From Planoprotostelium fungivorum (lineage: Eukaryota > Evosea > Variosea > Cavosteliida > Cavosteliaceae), in assembly GCA_003024175.1 (NCBI GenBank), contig MDYQ01000251.1:45773-109772 (forward strand): a stretch of 64,000 bases of DNA, written 5' to 3'. This document shows positions 22,612-33,986 of this stretch, one piece after another. The translations under genes and the position numbers were made by a program. The notes beneath the pieces were generated by a model. It saw nothing but the letters and a program-made list of their open reading frames with translations. It searched no databases and was not told where the DNA came from. The stretch's first letter is position 1. Each line of letters starts with the position of its first letter.

Positions 22612-24220
22612 TTATTTCTTCTTGTGGGCTCCAGCGTCGATGGCCTTGGTCCAATCTACAGGGTTGTAGTGGATGCTCCTCACGTGGTTGACTTCGTTCT
22701 CGATCTCCCTGCAGAATTTCTCCACGGGCCTGCACATTCCATCAGTTCTGAGGGACTCCTCGATGTGATGGTGATCACACGATGTTGATCGTGATGATGA
22801 TGTCGATTGTGATGGATGATGTTGACTGTGATGGATGATGTTGAGCATGATGGATGATGTTGATCGTGACTCACAGATCGTTAAAATCGTAACCGAATGG
22901 ATTCTCTATCTCAAGGCCAATGTAATCGATGCCAAAGAAGGCGAAGGCTGCGAAGGCAGTGACGAAGATGCAGTAGAAACCGAGGGAATCCACCAATTGA
23001 GGGGCGAGGGAGAGACAATACAGTGTCACCAGTTGCTGTCACCGTGTCACTCTTTCAAATGAATTGTGGATGCTCTCTCGTCTTCTCGATGTGTCTGATC
23101 ACGATGACGATCGCGATGATGATAATGATGGAGGATGTGAAAAAACGTCGATGATGGTGATCGTGATGACACCACTGATGGACGTACCTTGAGATGGATC
23201 TGATAAGCCAGAGGAATCGGCGTAGTAGATATCCTCTCCAGAGAAGACAAGTTGTCGACCAATGCGTTTACCGTAGAATTTAAGCCGGAAAAATGGGCCG
23301 GCTCGATTCTCTTGTTCGACAAGAGAGTGGCAGCAGATTGAGTCAGGAGAAAAGTGATCTCCAGGGGTAAGTTTTCGATGTTTCGATGAGATGAAGATGA
23401 CACGTAGCCATCTGGGAGGTACGGCTGGAACATGTGAGTTCGATCGTGAAGTCGGACGGTGAGATCACCGCGACATCATCGGGGATGGATCCTCTCTCGT
23501 CTCTGTCGGAGGAGGTGAGAAGATGATGATGGGTGTCGAATGTTTCTTTCATGTGAGATGATCACCTGAGATGGTGTTTGGTGGCTCGAACGAATGCGGG
23601 GAGGAGGTTGAGTAACTCCTTCTTTGTTCTTCTGTCTTCATCATGTTCACCCTCAGACACAAAGACTTGGACGGTTCTAACGTAATTTCTAACGAGAGAA
23701 GTGATGGTGGAGAAACATCTCCTGCCTGGAAATGATTCAATCGATTGTGATACCAAAATGGTGTCGTTGATTGGGTCGTGACGAGGGGACAAACTGGCTC
23801 ACCTTCCCACCAGCGATCGTAGGCACTCGAAGTTCTGAATGATACGAGGAGTCCGGTGACGAGAGACAAGATGGGAATGAGACTGCTCGTGAGAGATAAA
23901 GTCAATCCATACTTGTGCAGGATGACGTAGGTCAGCGACCAAAGAGATAAAAGGGTGACTGGGACACAGAGAGATGGAAGGACAGATCCTCTGAAGGCCA
24001 ATACGAGAGGATTTTTAAAGGCCTCTCTGAACTGCTTGACGATCTGTCGGTGATTAGTATGGATTGCATTCAGACCGACATGTTTCATACGTTTGGACGT
24101 GATGGAGAGTAGGTGGACACAGTGGTCACGATCGAGCGGTCTTTCTTTGTCTTCTTCGTCATGTTGATAGTGTGACGATGCTCTGCTAAGGTCGTGGACT
24201 ACAATGAGATTTCCTCTCAT
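22612..24220 (-). CDS. Bestrophin-like (UPF0187) anion channel
   Basis: A membrane protein of the bestrophin family, expected to conduct chloride or bicarbonate. Seen: FKNPLVLAFRGSVLPSLCVP, transmembrane segments (TLLSLWSLTYVILHKYGLTL and SSLIPILSLVTGLLVSFRTS), then SSAYDRWWEG, the family hallmark. Later exons carry ERISTTPIPLAYQIHLK, then QLVTLYCLSLAPQLVDSLGF, AFAAFAFFGIDYIGLEIENP and FGYDFNDL, then PVEKFCREIENEVNHV, ending DAGAHKKK at 22612. The motif IENPFGYDxNDLP is diagnostic. The N-terminal tail (start at 24220) is longer than in bacterial members. Introns near 22735-22870 and 23090-23190 are GATGATG-rich. Confidence 0.88.
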
Positions 24221-24535
24221 TTCTGCTCCTGAAATCTACAGCATCCCAGCCTCATCAGACTGCGATGACGTTGAGTGATGGATGATCAGAATACGAACGT
24301 TAGATTCAGAGCAATCTCTTTTCAGTTATACTCTCAATCGAGTCGTTTGCATTCGCGATCGTCATGTGTGTCTCAAATCGTGAATCAACTTCTCGTATAT
24401 TTTCGAACAGCGAAGATCAAACAAGCCGCAGCAGTGACCACTCCCAACGTCTTAACTCCCCACGTGACTCCTTCAATCACTCTCCTCTGTCTCTCTTCCA
24501 TCAACATCTCGATCATCTACGACATTTCATCAGTC

Positions 24536-25603
24536 TCATTCTCCTTCCATCCATTCCACCTCTTCCTTTTGTTCGTGCTTCGCGATGGTCATCGCATCGA
24601 CTCCGCTCGATGTTCGGTCGTGAAGACATTCCGGTCTCATCTGCAGCACGTAACGACACAGACTGATGTCCCCTCTAGAGACACAGATGAGAAATGGAGT
24701 GACGCCGTAGAGAGTTCGATCGGCAAGAGAAGAGCCTTGGAGGATGCACCAGTGAAGGAGTTGACCGTTGCCCGCTGGAAGATGTGAGATGATGGATGAT
24801 GGGAAATTTTTCACTCGTGGCGGAGACTAAGATGGGGGTCAGACCGTGGAGGTTGCGATGATGGATGGTGTTTCCGTTCGAGACGGCCCAATTGCAGAGG
24901 TTCATGTTACCTGTCTAAGTCGATGAGATCGTGCTGTGGGATGTATCCACACCTGTATAGCCAGATGCAACAGTGAGTTGTTCTCTGCGTCTATCGTGAT
25001 CATGTCGACTCCATGTCGTTTGAGAACCTCTAAAATGTTGATGTGTCCTCCGACTCCTGCGAGATGAGTTGCATTGTACCCCATCTTGGATCTCACATTG
25101 ACATCGACACCGTGAGAGATCAGTGATTCGATCACTCTGAGATCTCCCATCTTTGCTGCCAATAAGAATGCAGTCATACCGTGTTGATCACAGCAGAGGA
25201 TGTTGCAGCCAGCTTCAATCAGAGTGAGGGCTGCTTCAGTGTGGTGACAGATGATGGACCACATAAGAGGACTGACACCGCTGGCGTCTGTGGCAGATAG
25301 ATTGCATCCACGTTGTATGAGGAGAGACAGGGTAGATAGACTTCCATTACGAGCAGCCACGAAGATAGGTGTTGACCCTGCGTCATCTCTGGCTTCTATA
25401 TCACTTCCCATATCTAAAAGACGTTGGGTCGCTTTCGCATTGTCCTTGCCGGCAGCGTAATGCAAAGCAGATTGGTGGTGATCATCCAATTGATTCACGT
25501 CCGTTCGTGATAATAGCTCTTCCAATCTCTCTTCATCTTCTCCATCTTCCCAGATCCATCTCGTGAGATCATTCATCCCGATCTTGTGTGAATCACACAA
25601 CAA
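24536..25603 (-). CDS. Ankyrin repeat protein
   Basis: Start MLCDSHKIGMNDLTRWIW (an inner Met is at residue 10). The large first exon holds consecutive ankyrin repeats: HQSALHYAAGKDNAKATQRL, AGSTPIFVAARNGSLSTLSL, GVSPLMWSIICHHTEAALTL, HGMTAFLLAAKMGDLRVIES and MGYNATHLAGVGGHINILEV. Two short introns (near 24905-24950 and 24790-24825) lead to further repeats (NLHGLTPILVSA and LYGVTPFLICVSRGDISLCR). The product ends KEEVEWMEGE at 24536. No other domain is present, so it is a repeat-only scaffold of unknown partner. It is head-to-tail with the bestrophin-like gene, about 315 bp apart. Confidence 0.85.
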
Positions 25604-25744
25604 AAATCATTTAATTCGAATATCCATTCATTTCACTCCACAAGATGACAGAGTCATGAGACGGCAGTATTTTGCATGTAGCATTCTCAAAAAAGAGCCT
25701 ATAGATGATCTGAGTTGTCACCACTCACAACTGTGCGTGCAATT

Positions 25745-25817
25745 TGAAGACAGCTACGGTCGTGTGACATACCAGAGTGAAAGCCTGCGAACTCACTCGT
25801 AAGGTGAGCAGTCGTGG
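25745..25817 (+). repeat. Dispersed repeat, copy 2
   Basis: Partner of 17390-17462 in the same orientation. The block GTAAGGTGAGCAGTCGTGG is identical and the upstream ATACCAGAGTGA is shared; the stretch between is shorter here. It lies in the spacer 5' of the ankyrin gene. Confidence 0.65.
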
Positions 25818-25966
25818 GCGATGCTGATAGTCTCGTAGTTTTCACCACTCTTCCTCACTACACCAGACGGTGACTCCACATCATCACCACGAGAAGACAT
25901 CTACTCTTCACTTTATACCATCACAATCGAACATGATGATGAAACTGATGTTGACAACGTGTGGAG

Positions 25967-27004
25967 TTATTTGGACTTTGGAATGACTCTTCCAACTCCG
26001 ACAGTCTGGACGACCCCCGGGAATTCGCCAGTTTCTACGTCCCAGATGAAGATGGTGGGGTTCACACCGATGGTGACGCGAGGTCTAGGCATGACGATCT
26101 TACCAGTGGGAGCACCATCTGGGAACACCTGGGACGACTTCAGTTCCATGCCACAAGACATCATCATCATCATCATCATCATTGCGATCGTCATAGAGGG
26201 CCCACCTGAGTGATATTCTGTCCCTGGCCGATGTTGAGGACGGAGGCCTCCCAGACGACTGTGACGCGGAAAGGTCTTCCCTTGAGAGGTCCATCCACAG
26301 CAAAACCGGCACCCTTGGCATCGATGGAGGTGACGTTGAGCTGGTTGACAGTCACGGGGTTCTGAGGTACCTGATGGAAGGTGAGATGATGCATGCGTAT
26401 GGAGGGAGACGATGATTCGAGGTGATGCATTACCTTGATCACGGAGGCAGGTCCGGAAGCGAGGTTGACATAGACGTCTTCGTCGGCTGATGGATGTGAG
26501 ATGGAGGGAGAATGAAGGGGAGGCTCACCGATGTAGCGGCGGAGAGATACGTGGAAGGCCTTGGTGGTGCTGCCGAGGGCAAAGACATCGTTGGTCTCCA
26601 GGCGGAATGTGTCAGAGTAACGATCGGGAGATCTCAACCAGGCTCCGGTCTCTTTAGAAGCACCGTTGCTCTCGGGAATGACCTGTTCGGATCAACATTT
26701 CGTCCGTCGATTGTGTATGAGATCGAGACGAGTGACATGCGAATGAGAGGGAACAGAGTTCTTCCTCAGATGATATATGAGATGATATGGCAGAATGCTT
26801 CACCTTCATCACGGGCAACGCTTGAAGGGCGTTCAAGATGGGCAAGTTAGTGCACGAAACACGACCTTGCTGAGGAGTGCCCCACGGGAATGTAGTCACC
26901 GGGGTCCAGTTACCATACAAGTTGGCAAAGTGGAACTCGCAGGTGGCAGTGAACTGAGCACTGGACAGGGCCAAGAGGGCAAAGAGGGCGGAAAGACGCA
27001 GCAT
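25967..27004 (-). CDS. Secreted protein of unknown function
   Basis: A signal peptide (MLRLSALFALLALSSAQF) precedes TATCEFHFANLYGNWTPVTT and FPWGTPQQGRVSCTNLPIL. Following exons read RSPDRYSDTFRLETNDVFAL with FHVSLRRYIG, then SADEDVYVNLASGPASVIK, then VPQNPVTVNQLNVTSIDAKG, GRPFRVTVVWEASVLNIGQG, and a last exon with DGAPTGKIVMPRPRVTIGVN ending at 25967. Several short introns, one with an ATC run at 26158-26180, separate them. The sequence looks beta-rich and extracellular. I do not recognise the family. Start at 27004 is chosen because it begins the signal peptide. Confidence 0.7.
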
Positions 27005-27245
27005 GCCGGTTGATCGTTGGCTCGCTCGAAGAAGAATGGCGGGTGAGCTCGCAAAATGGAAAAGTGGACCTCCACCTGCAATCTGACAGGGCGAAGGCTT
27101 GAGAGAGTGACAAGAAGCTGAAGTCGAACTCAAACTCGAGCTGCAGCTGTTGGACCAACGCCTCGCAAATGCCACACGTTCGCGAGCATCGCATGCAACA
27201 TGTCCCCTCTCTCACTTGATCAACTTGTATTCAATGGATGAGCGC

Positions 27246-27870
27246 TTATAGGTTCGCGGCCTTCTCGATGATCTCGACTGCCTTTGCAAAGTGGGACTTA
27301 TCGGTGTCACTTGCCTGTCCAGTCTCTCTCACATTGCATCCTTGTTGAGGCACTGGGAGATGTGAACATCGAGTTGATTTCGATGGTAGATCAGACTCAC
27401 TGTTAGACCATTGCAGCTCTTCAGAACCGAAGAAGATGCCCTTGTCTAATTGGTAGATGTCCCATTCACCGTCTGCAGGTGGTAATTTGGAGAGGAGAGC
27501 CTTGATCTCGTCTCGAAGGGCTTCCGCCTTGTCTCTAAAATCATCGTATGAGACGAGATCGATTCATCTGAAAATAATTCATGATACGCACACTGATAGC
27601 GTCTGCTGACGTTTTTCCATGTTGTCCTCCTGACGCGAGACGAACACATTGGCGCCATTGTCGAACGTATCTTCGGCAAGGGAGATCTGAATCCGTTCAG
27701 TTCTGAAGAAAGGACAACGTTTTCAATTCACCTCTATCACTACACGAGGGAAAGAGGGAGCGATGCCACGAGATATACCTGATGCACAATCAGGTGGTCA
27801 CTCGGTGTCAGTCGAGAGGATCACCGTGCTGAAGGCGAAGGTAAAAGATGCGCTGTGCCTTGTTGGACAT
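27246..27870 (-). CDS. Small charged protein, function unknown
   Basis: Likely start MSNKAQ at 27870. Exons read QISLAEDTFDNGANVFVSRQ and EDNMEKRQQTLS, then RDKAEALRDEIKALLSKLPP with ADGEWDIYQLDKGIFFGSEE, then SQCLNKDAM, and a last exon ending SHFAKAVEIIEKAANL at 27246. The middle is a short amphipathic helix. No membrane segment or known domain. The N-terminal splice junctions are uncertain. Confidence 0.5.
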
Positions 27871-28764
27871 GGTGAATGCTGAATGTGTGGAACCGATTAA
27901 CAAAATTGAAAAGTAGACAACAAATGCGATCTGTTTCCATTACTTCTTGATAAACAAGAGTGGTCAGCATTATATTATCCAGGACGGCCGGATGTGATGA
28001 TACTGCGAGCTGACATTTACATCACCTTTCATCTTCCCTCTGAAGATGAGCGTAAATCATTCTGGAGATGAACAGAGTCCTTGTTGTGCGAAGATGGACA
28101 AGCTGCATCCGGAACTAACACCTGTCAGTCATCCCACCTCACACACCGATAAGACCACATCACACCATCGGATGATATCTTAACAAAAGAGAGTACAGAC
28201 GCGCGAGCCCAGGAAAGATATAACTACCTCCATAGATCGAACGCCTCCATTTCACGCAAACCAAAGTAATTAATACTTCACCAAAGTAACAACAAACGAA
28301 ATCTATTTTGAGATGTATCATCTCGTGCCGGTTTGTGCTTTTTACTCACAGACGCGAGCGAGTCATCCACAGTGTGAAATTTCTTCGCTGACATCCAGTG
28401 CCACACGATTCGGCCATTTAGGAACACGCCTGCTCGAATGTGCACGAGAAGAATCCCTACAGGAGTCTTTCTCAGCCCCTTTTGCCCCTTTCTCGCAGCC
28501 TTAGGCAACTTTCTCAGCCCCTTTCTTGCTCTGCATAATCGTCATGGTCACGATTTCGCGAAATTTGTACTGATCCTGAGGATTTTCGCAGCATCAGGTG
28601 TGAGAAATACTGTTCTAAAGTAACAATGTGATGGGGGTTCGACAGTTTTGTATGGAACGTGACAGCCTGACGCCCGACCCTAAGGTTTTACAGACGAGAA
28701 GCCAAGCGTGTGTGCACCAGCAGATAGCACAGCAATCGACAACAGACGCACGAACACTCGAGCC
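27871..28764. other. Long spacer with short direct repeats
   Basis: Contains two copies of CTTTCTCAGCCCCTTT (about 28470 and 28511) and related CCCCTTT-type units between them. No gene is supported. The right end is the promoter side of the zinc-ribbon gene. Confidence 0.45.
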
Positions 28765-29446
28765 ATGCCAAAGCCAACCGTAGTGTGTGTGAAGTGCAGC
28801 AAGAGGAACACAGTGCATCGCACGGCAGTATGCGATGTTTGCAGAAGCAATGCACCAGAGTACAGGGTGAGCGGGCGTGAAGACTAGAGGCACCTTGTGA
28901 CATAGTTTAGGCCAGAAAGAGAAGGTACGAAGGATCAGAAAAGGGAAGAAGGAAGCATCTCATTTCCAATCGAGTCAGCACCAAGCAGTTAGAGGGCCAC
29001 GAGAAACCAAAGGTCGTCAATGCCTCAGAGAGAAGGATCAAATTGGAAGATACTTCCTTTCCCTCAGCGACAGATGGAGCCGTCACAGAGACGGAGACGG
29101 AACCCAATGAGAGCCCTTCCACCTCTCCTATCGGTAAGTCGAACAGCGACACGGCACCACTCTTCATTTTACTCATTTGGGTTTAGATGGACGAAGTTTC
29201 GTCTTCGAATCATGTATAGAGCCATTCAATTTTTCCACTGTCACGAGTAACCCAATAGAGCACGCCATCAAGGACGACCCCTTCCCAACGTTTGCAAACA
29301 TTAACTTTCCCATGGCACAATGGAACCCGTCGGAGGCGATCTCCACCTTTAATCCAACCTCTTACCACGGGGAGGTCTTCTCTTATGCTGGTCAAGCGCA
29401 GTACGATTGGAACTTGCTGCAGATGATCAACAACCCTTTTGCATAG
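28765..29446 (+). CDS. Zinc-ribbon-like protein with basic region, possible DNA-binding regulator
   Basis: The start reads MPKPTVVCVKCSKRNTVHRT then AVCDVCRSNAPEYR, with two CxxC pairs 13 residues apart that could bind one zinc. A first intron (about 28868-28912) joins this to a strongly basic stretch ARKRRYEGSEKGRRKHLISN, suggesting nucleic-acid binding or nuclear import. The next part is acidic and Ser/Thr-rich. A second intron near 29134-29187 leads to DGRSFVFESCIEPFNFSTVT and an aromatic C-terminus (FPMAQWNPSEAISTFNPTSY) that stops at 29446. Both introns restore frame exactly. The combination resembles small transcription regulators, but I recognise no family. Confidence 0.65.
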
Positions 29447-29692
29447 ACAGCCATCCGCCGTGAACCATTTTTGAGGAAGAATAAATTTTGTGAGATATTG
29501 AAGGTGCAGCTCTTCTTTAGACAATTGGAGGTGAGAGCTGCAACCACGACCGCGTCGATATAATAGCTGTCCTCGATACGGTGAGTCTGTTTCATCATGT
29601 AATCATCGAGCACGTGAGATATCTTCTTGTCATCGTCACATCAACATCTCACGTAAAAGAACTATAGACAATTTATATCAACAAACGAGTGT
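29447..29692. other. Convergent spacer
   Basis: Between the zinc-ribbon gene and the TraB-like gene 3' ends. An open frame on the minus strand here looks like a shadow. No supported gene. Confidence 0.4.
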
Positions 29693-30941
29693 TTAGGAGC
29701 CCAGCCTTCCTTTGCCTCGTTTGAAATGTTCCTCTATGGCATCCATGTGCATCATGCCCACGACAGCCACAGTCTTCCCTTCACATTTCTCTAATCGAGC
29801 ATTCATGTACTCCTCTCGATCTGTAAACTGCTTCATTTCAGTCTCGTTCATCATCATCATCATCGCGACACACACCAATGCCTTATAGACCTGAGGTAAC
29901 TCCTTTTTCATCCCCTCCCGGACTCTACGTGCAGTTTCTCTGGTTTCCATCGTCTCTGCCTCACTCATGATGCTTCTCAGATTGTCTGGATCTATGTTCA
30001 TGTCTTTCAAGAGCGTGGACGGATTCAAACTGTACTCGTCAATTTAAATTCGATTTATGTATTTTATTTGTGGGTCATGCAGACAGAACAACTCACTTGC
30101 TGAAATCAGGGATCTTGACACCCGCCATGGCGCTATGGAGGGTGATCTGATCGAGGATGAGATGAGATGATGGATTACGATCCGTCTCACCCTGGGGTCA
30201 ATTCCCCCCAATACAACCTTCGAGTTCTTGTTTCTGGCTTCACCTATGGCCGCACGGAACATTTCACCTGTGAACTTGTCAGCGACTGCGACCATGATGA
30301 CGTCGATGTTCGAAGATCATGAAGAGCTTACCAGGGACGAGACCAAATTGCTTCATGATGCCCAGCGCCCTTTGTATGTATTTCTCAAAACCTTGACGAG
30401 CCATTCTACCAATGAATCCATCTCCAAAGAGGGGGTTACTCTTGAGAGAAGGATGACTTGAGAGGGCCCTGTTGGCATCAGTGAGGAGATCATATGAGAT
30501 GACTCGACGCACTTGAATATTTCGCTTTTGAATGATTCATCAGATTCCAATGGGGTGTGGGATAGCAATCGGTTCATCCTCTCTTGATCTAATTCCAAGA
30601 ATACTGTGTTGGGCTCAACCGATCGAATCACCTGATCCAATTCAATACAGACATCCAAACAGAAACGCAGTGTCAGATCGATGCACCTGTTGGATGTTCG
30701 CCGTCGACTCTCTCGAAGCATTGGAGGTTCCAATGACGAAGACATCCGCCTGATTGAATGGGTTCTTAAACATAATCAGAGATCCATCCCGTGTGAGGTG
30801 GCTGAGGTGCTCTGTGGATGTAGAAGAGAACCTCTCCTGAGAGACATGTTGCGCTGCGTTCGTCTTTCGTACAGGTCTGGCTGGTTGTGGCCATTTGTGA
30901 AAGTGTGGTCCACGGATGGCTCTGAACATCAGATTCGACAT
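29693..30941 (-). CDS. TraB-domain (TRABD-like) protein, probably mitochondrial
   Basis: The N-terminal ~45 residues are rich in Arg, His and Ser (MSNLMFRAIRGPHFHKWPQP), consistent with organelle targeting. The TraB core follows: ADVFVIGTSNASRESTANIQ, then VIRSVEPNTVFLELDQERMN, then the conserved interior SRVTPSLEMDSLVEWL region, a helical part DPDNLRSIMSEAETMETRET, and the closing motif TVAVVGMMHMDAIEEHFKRG. In most TraB proteins the first motif is GTxHxxxxS; here the His is Asn (GTSNASRES), while the second His (VGMMHMDAIE) is kept. Introns near 30030-30130, 30180-30300 and 30480-30530 are needed. In animals TRABD acts in mitochondrial dynamics. Confidence 0.75.
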
Positions 30942-31402
30942 GATGATGTGGATGTTCTGTCTTGTTGTTCTGTGTTGCTCTCAGAAGAGAAATCGTTCGC
31001 TGAACGTCGCGAAAATTTTACTTCGAGGCGAAATCTCATAGAACAAAGACCCCGTTGTGGAGGCTCTTGGGTTGAGACGTTTTGTATAGAGTCCTGACCT
31101 CATGTTCGTTTGATTCATGCACAGTCTGGCACGACGGTGAATACGCAGGTAGAGGTCTGATCAGTGATATCGTAGGAACAGTGGTGGTTGATATTATGAA
31201 GACATTCCCGTGCACAAAATCCTAGTTCTTTATGGTGAAATGGTCTCTGTATTGATGATGAAACTGATCTTCATCTTGTCCTCATTATGTACATTATTCG
31301 GTGACCTTGTCGCTGGTGGAACGTCCTCTCCCTTGACTGCTCTCTCTGGTATTGAAAAGTAGAAAGAGTTCTTCTCTGGACTTTTCTCTTCCTGAATGAT
31401 CG
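30942..31402. other. Spacer
   Basis: 5' side of the TraB-like gene and 3' side of the homeobox gene. No supported feature. Confidence 0.45.
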
Positions 31403-31853
31403 TCAGCTGGCTAATGTTGACTCAATACCATTCACTTTTATCGTTTCAGAATCTCTCTTGGACTTCGCTCTTCTATTTTGAAACCACGTCTATCACCAGT
31501 TAGATCACAAAGATGAAAAGCAACTTCGTCACCTTGATCCTGTGCTCCGACATCTTTACTTTCTTTGATAATTGAACGTACTCGTCGTTGTTGGGCTTCA
31601 CCGACTCTCGAAATGCAGTCTCTAACATGCTCACTTGATCTGGTGTCGTCAAATTTCCCTTTCTTCTTCCGTCCTGTGATGGACCTCTCTTTCTCAAACT
31701 GAAGCTGTGACAGTCTCGAAATGACTCGATCGATGATAGTGCGGGGGGGTTGCACAGTTGAGCTCTACAAGATTCTACTCCTCTTAACTTCGCTTCGAGC
31801 GGAAAGAAGGACATCGTGACGGTGCGGCTCGAACCTCGTAGATGATGATGCAT
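31403..31853 (-). CDS. Homeodomain transcription factor
   Basis: The homeodomain is clear: GRRKGNLTTPDQVSMLETAF, RESVKPNNDEYVQLSKKVKM, SEHRIK, then across a short intron (about 31488-31528, GTGACG...GATAG) TWFQNRRAKSKRDSE. Helix 3 WFQNRRAK has the invariant Trp, Phe, Asn and Arg. The product ends NGIESTLAS at 31403-31405. The start at 31853 (MHHHLRGSSRTVTM) or a few codons later is tentative, and more 5' exons may exist because the region 31854-32130 is open in another frame. It is a typical 60-residue homeodomain, not a TALE type (no three-residue insertion seen between helices 1 and 2). Confidence 0.85.
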
Positions 31854-32199
31854 CGACTTTTCTCAACAGTCGAGGTGAACGACCTGTCAATATGTCATTC
31901 CAGCGTGCAATATGGCCCGCTGGATTTGAGCGGTTATTCTCTGTCTTTCCGGCTGTGATCTGAGATTTAACGAAATATCGCTCTGCTATGAATGAGAACA
32001 CATTCAACATATCCATTCCTATCACAGTGGTATCTTCGTGACACCCTTCTGTGGATGCACGCCTGTGAAGATCACAAATGACGTAAAATGAGATGATTTT
32101 CAGACGGCTACATCGGCATCGTTTCATCACGTGATGACCCCGACTCGGGAGCCGATCGATCAGCCGAACTGACCGTGACGATACATACCCAACACTTCT

Positions 32200-33130
32200 T
32201 CACACATCACAATCGATACAATAGATATCTTAGCTCTCACCTCTGACTCTTCTATAGACGCGGTCAGGGTCGTAGTGGGAAGCGCATCAGGTAGAGGTGC
32301 CCCATTGCTACTATATGTTCGAAGCAGTTCGACGTACCTAAAATCATCATAGCCGAAAGAAATCAGACCTGGGTGAATATTGAGCTGAAAGACAATTTAT
32401 TGGAACCATTGAGACAGCTCAAATCTCTCACACTCTCGTTTGCCACGAAAGCGGAGGTGATGGAACTCATCAGACATCGACGACCGTGTAGGTCTGTGAG
32501 GAGATCACGGGCTCACGACCCAAGATTACGAGGGATGGTATCTGTTGGAGTTCTGCACAGACAGTGCAGAAGAGCAGACATCATATGGAAGAAGCGAAGG
32601 GGATCGTCTACCACACTCGGACATGTTGGAATAAAAACCAAGGTCATCACGTGGTGAAGAAGAGGTGCACTGATGGACGTTTTAGCGTCATGTGTAGTTG
32701 ACCCTTGATTCTCGATTCTGTCTCTTGACTTGTTGCCGTCAACAGTTCCGATTTAACAGTTGCGTGGTTGCGTGTACTCTGGGCATCCTACGGACGCGGC
32801 ACCCGACCTATATGCCGTTCGTGTCATCTGATCCACTTATTTTGGTGCGTGAGAGTGCGTGAGGTGTGTTTTGAAAGTGATTCCCGGGAACGGAAGGCGA
32901 CATTCTACTCTACTCTCCTCTCCTCTCAGACGAATGGATGCATTCACATGCACCTCATCTTGTATAGACGGTCCATGCTTGGAGCGAAGGTGAATGAATC
33001 GTCGTTTAGACGCCGTGCTGGATGGTCGTGTTCAAGATGGGGTAAACGTCTGACACATTGCCGCGGAAAGGAGTGAAAAGGAGTGAAAAGCGGAATCCAA
33101 CCTTTTCCGCGAGAGAAAGAGAAGTGCAGG
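32200..33130. other. Unresolved stretch with possible coding fragment
   Basis: A plus-strand open stretch at about 32355-32480 reads NIELKDNLLEPLRQLKSLTL then SFATKAEVMELIRHRRP, which looks protein-like but lacks a clear start or splice partners. The rest is not convincingly coding. Confidence 0.3.
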
Positions 33131-33860
33131 ATGCAGGCCTCGCTGGGGGACCGCTATAGACGATTTCTGGATAGTGGAGATATCGAATGGGCACCTCGAG
33201 AATGGAATCGATTCATTCAGCGCCTATTGACTCTCACGGCTGCATCATCTGATGCGACGCTCGACAGCACGTGTTATAGACGCGTTCGTCTAAATATCAC
33301 AGGTGGGTATTCAGGCCTCCACCACTTTTGAATTCTATCATAGAGCGAAGATGTGAGGTGCCGACACAGTTTCCATGCTGTTATCTATATCGTGGCAAAT
33401 TCTCTCCGTCTGGGAGGAACGACGGTTTCTTATGGAGGCCTTCAAGAGGTCTCACCAGGATGGGCCGCATGCTGAGGAAATATTCCTATGCGGACTATGG
33501 AGACGTTCGTCTCTGTCGCCAGGTGATGATGTGTGAGATCGAAATGGTGGATTGATCATTAACCATCAGGTCACATACCTCGAAGCGTGTCAGACTTGGC
33601 AATTTATCGAGTACAAATCGAAGCGAGAACATCGATCCAATGTCGTCTTCAGCTCTATTGACACCGCCGACACATGGCTGCACCAGCTGGTCAAGATGGT
33701 GGCAGAAGACTACCTCGGTCTGTCGTCTCAATTGCTACAAGAATCACAGAGAGGAAGAGAAGTAGAGGGCACAGACGATCTAGAGAGAGGACGAATTTCA
33801 CGCGATGATGAGCTGGCGTGGGACCCATTCGAAGAAGATTACTGTGGGATGGGCATGTAA
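33131..33860 (+). CDS. Protein of unknown function
   Basis: Start MQASLGDRYRRFLDSGDIEW. Splicing out a ~42-bp intron (about 33302-33343) joins RRVRLNIT to ERRCEVPTQFPCCYLYRGKF in frame. A second intron (about 33522-33569) joins DYGDVRLCRQ to VTYLEACQTWQFIEYKSKRE. The C-terminal part TWLHQLVKMVAEDYLGLSSQ is helical. The end is acidic (DELAWDPFEEDYCGMGM, stop 33860). No domain or membrane segment recognised. Upstream exons may exist. It is convergent with glutamate synthase, with 126 bp between stops. Confidence 0.55.
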
Positions 33861-33986
33861 TGTATAAAATGAGGGGAGAAATGGAGTTTATTTCTTTTTC
33901 GAATCTTTTCGCACTTTTCGAGAGATCACGTCGAGATGAACGACGATGATGGTGATGATGGAGATCGTTTCCATGTACAAAAAAGT

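Noticed and set aside
28278-28508. Minus-strand open frame of 76 codons in the long spacer
   Set aside because: No start context, no splice partners and no recognisable features; lies over a CCCCTTT-type repeat.
31765-32130. 121-codon minus-strand frame upstream of the homeobox
   Set aside because: Overlaps the homeobox exon in a different frame and no splice restores continuity; could be a 5' exon but not supportable.
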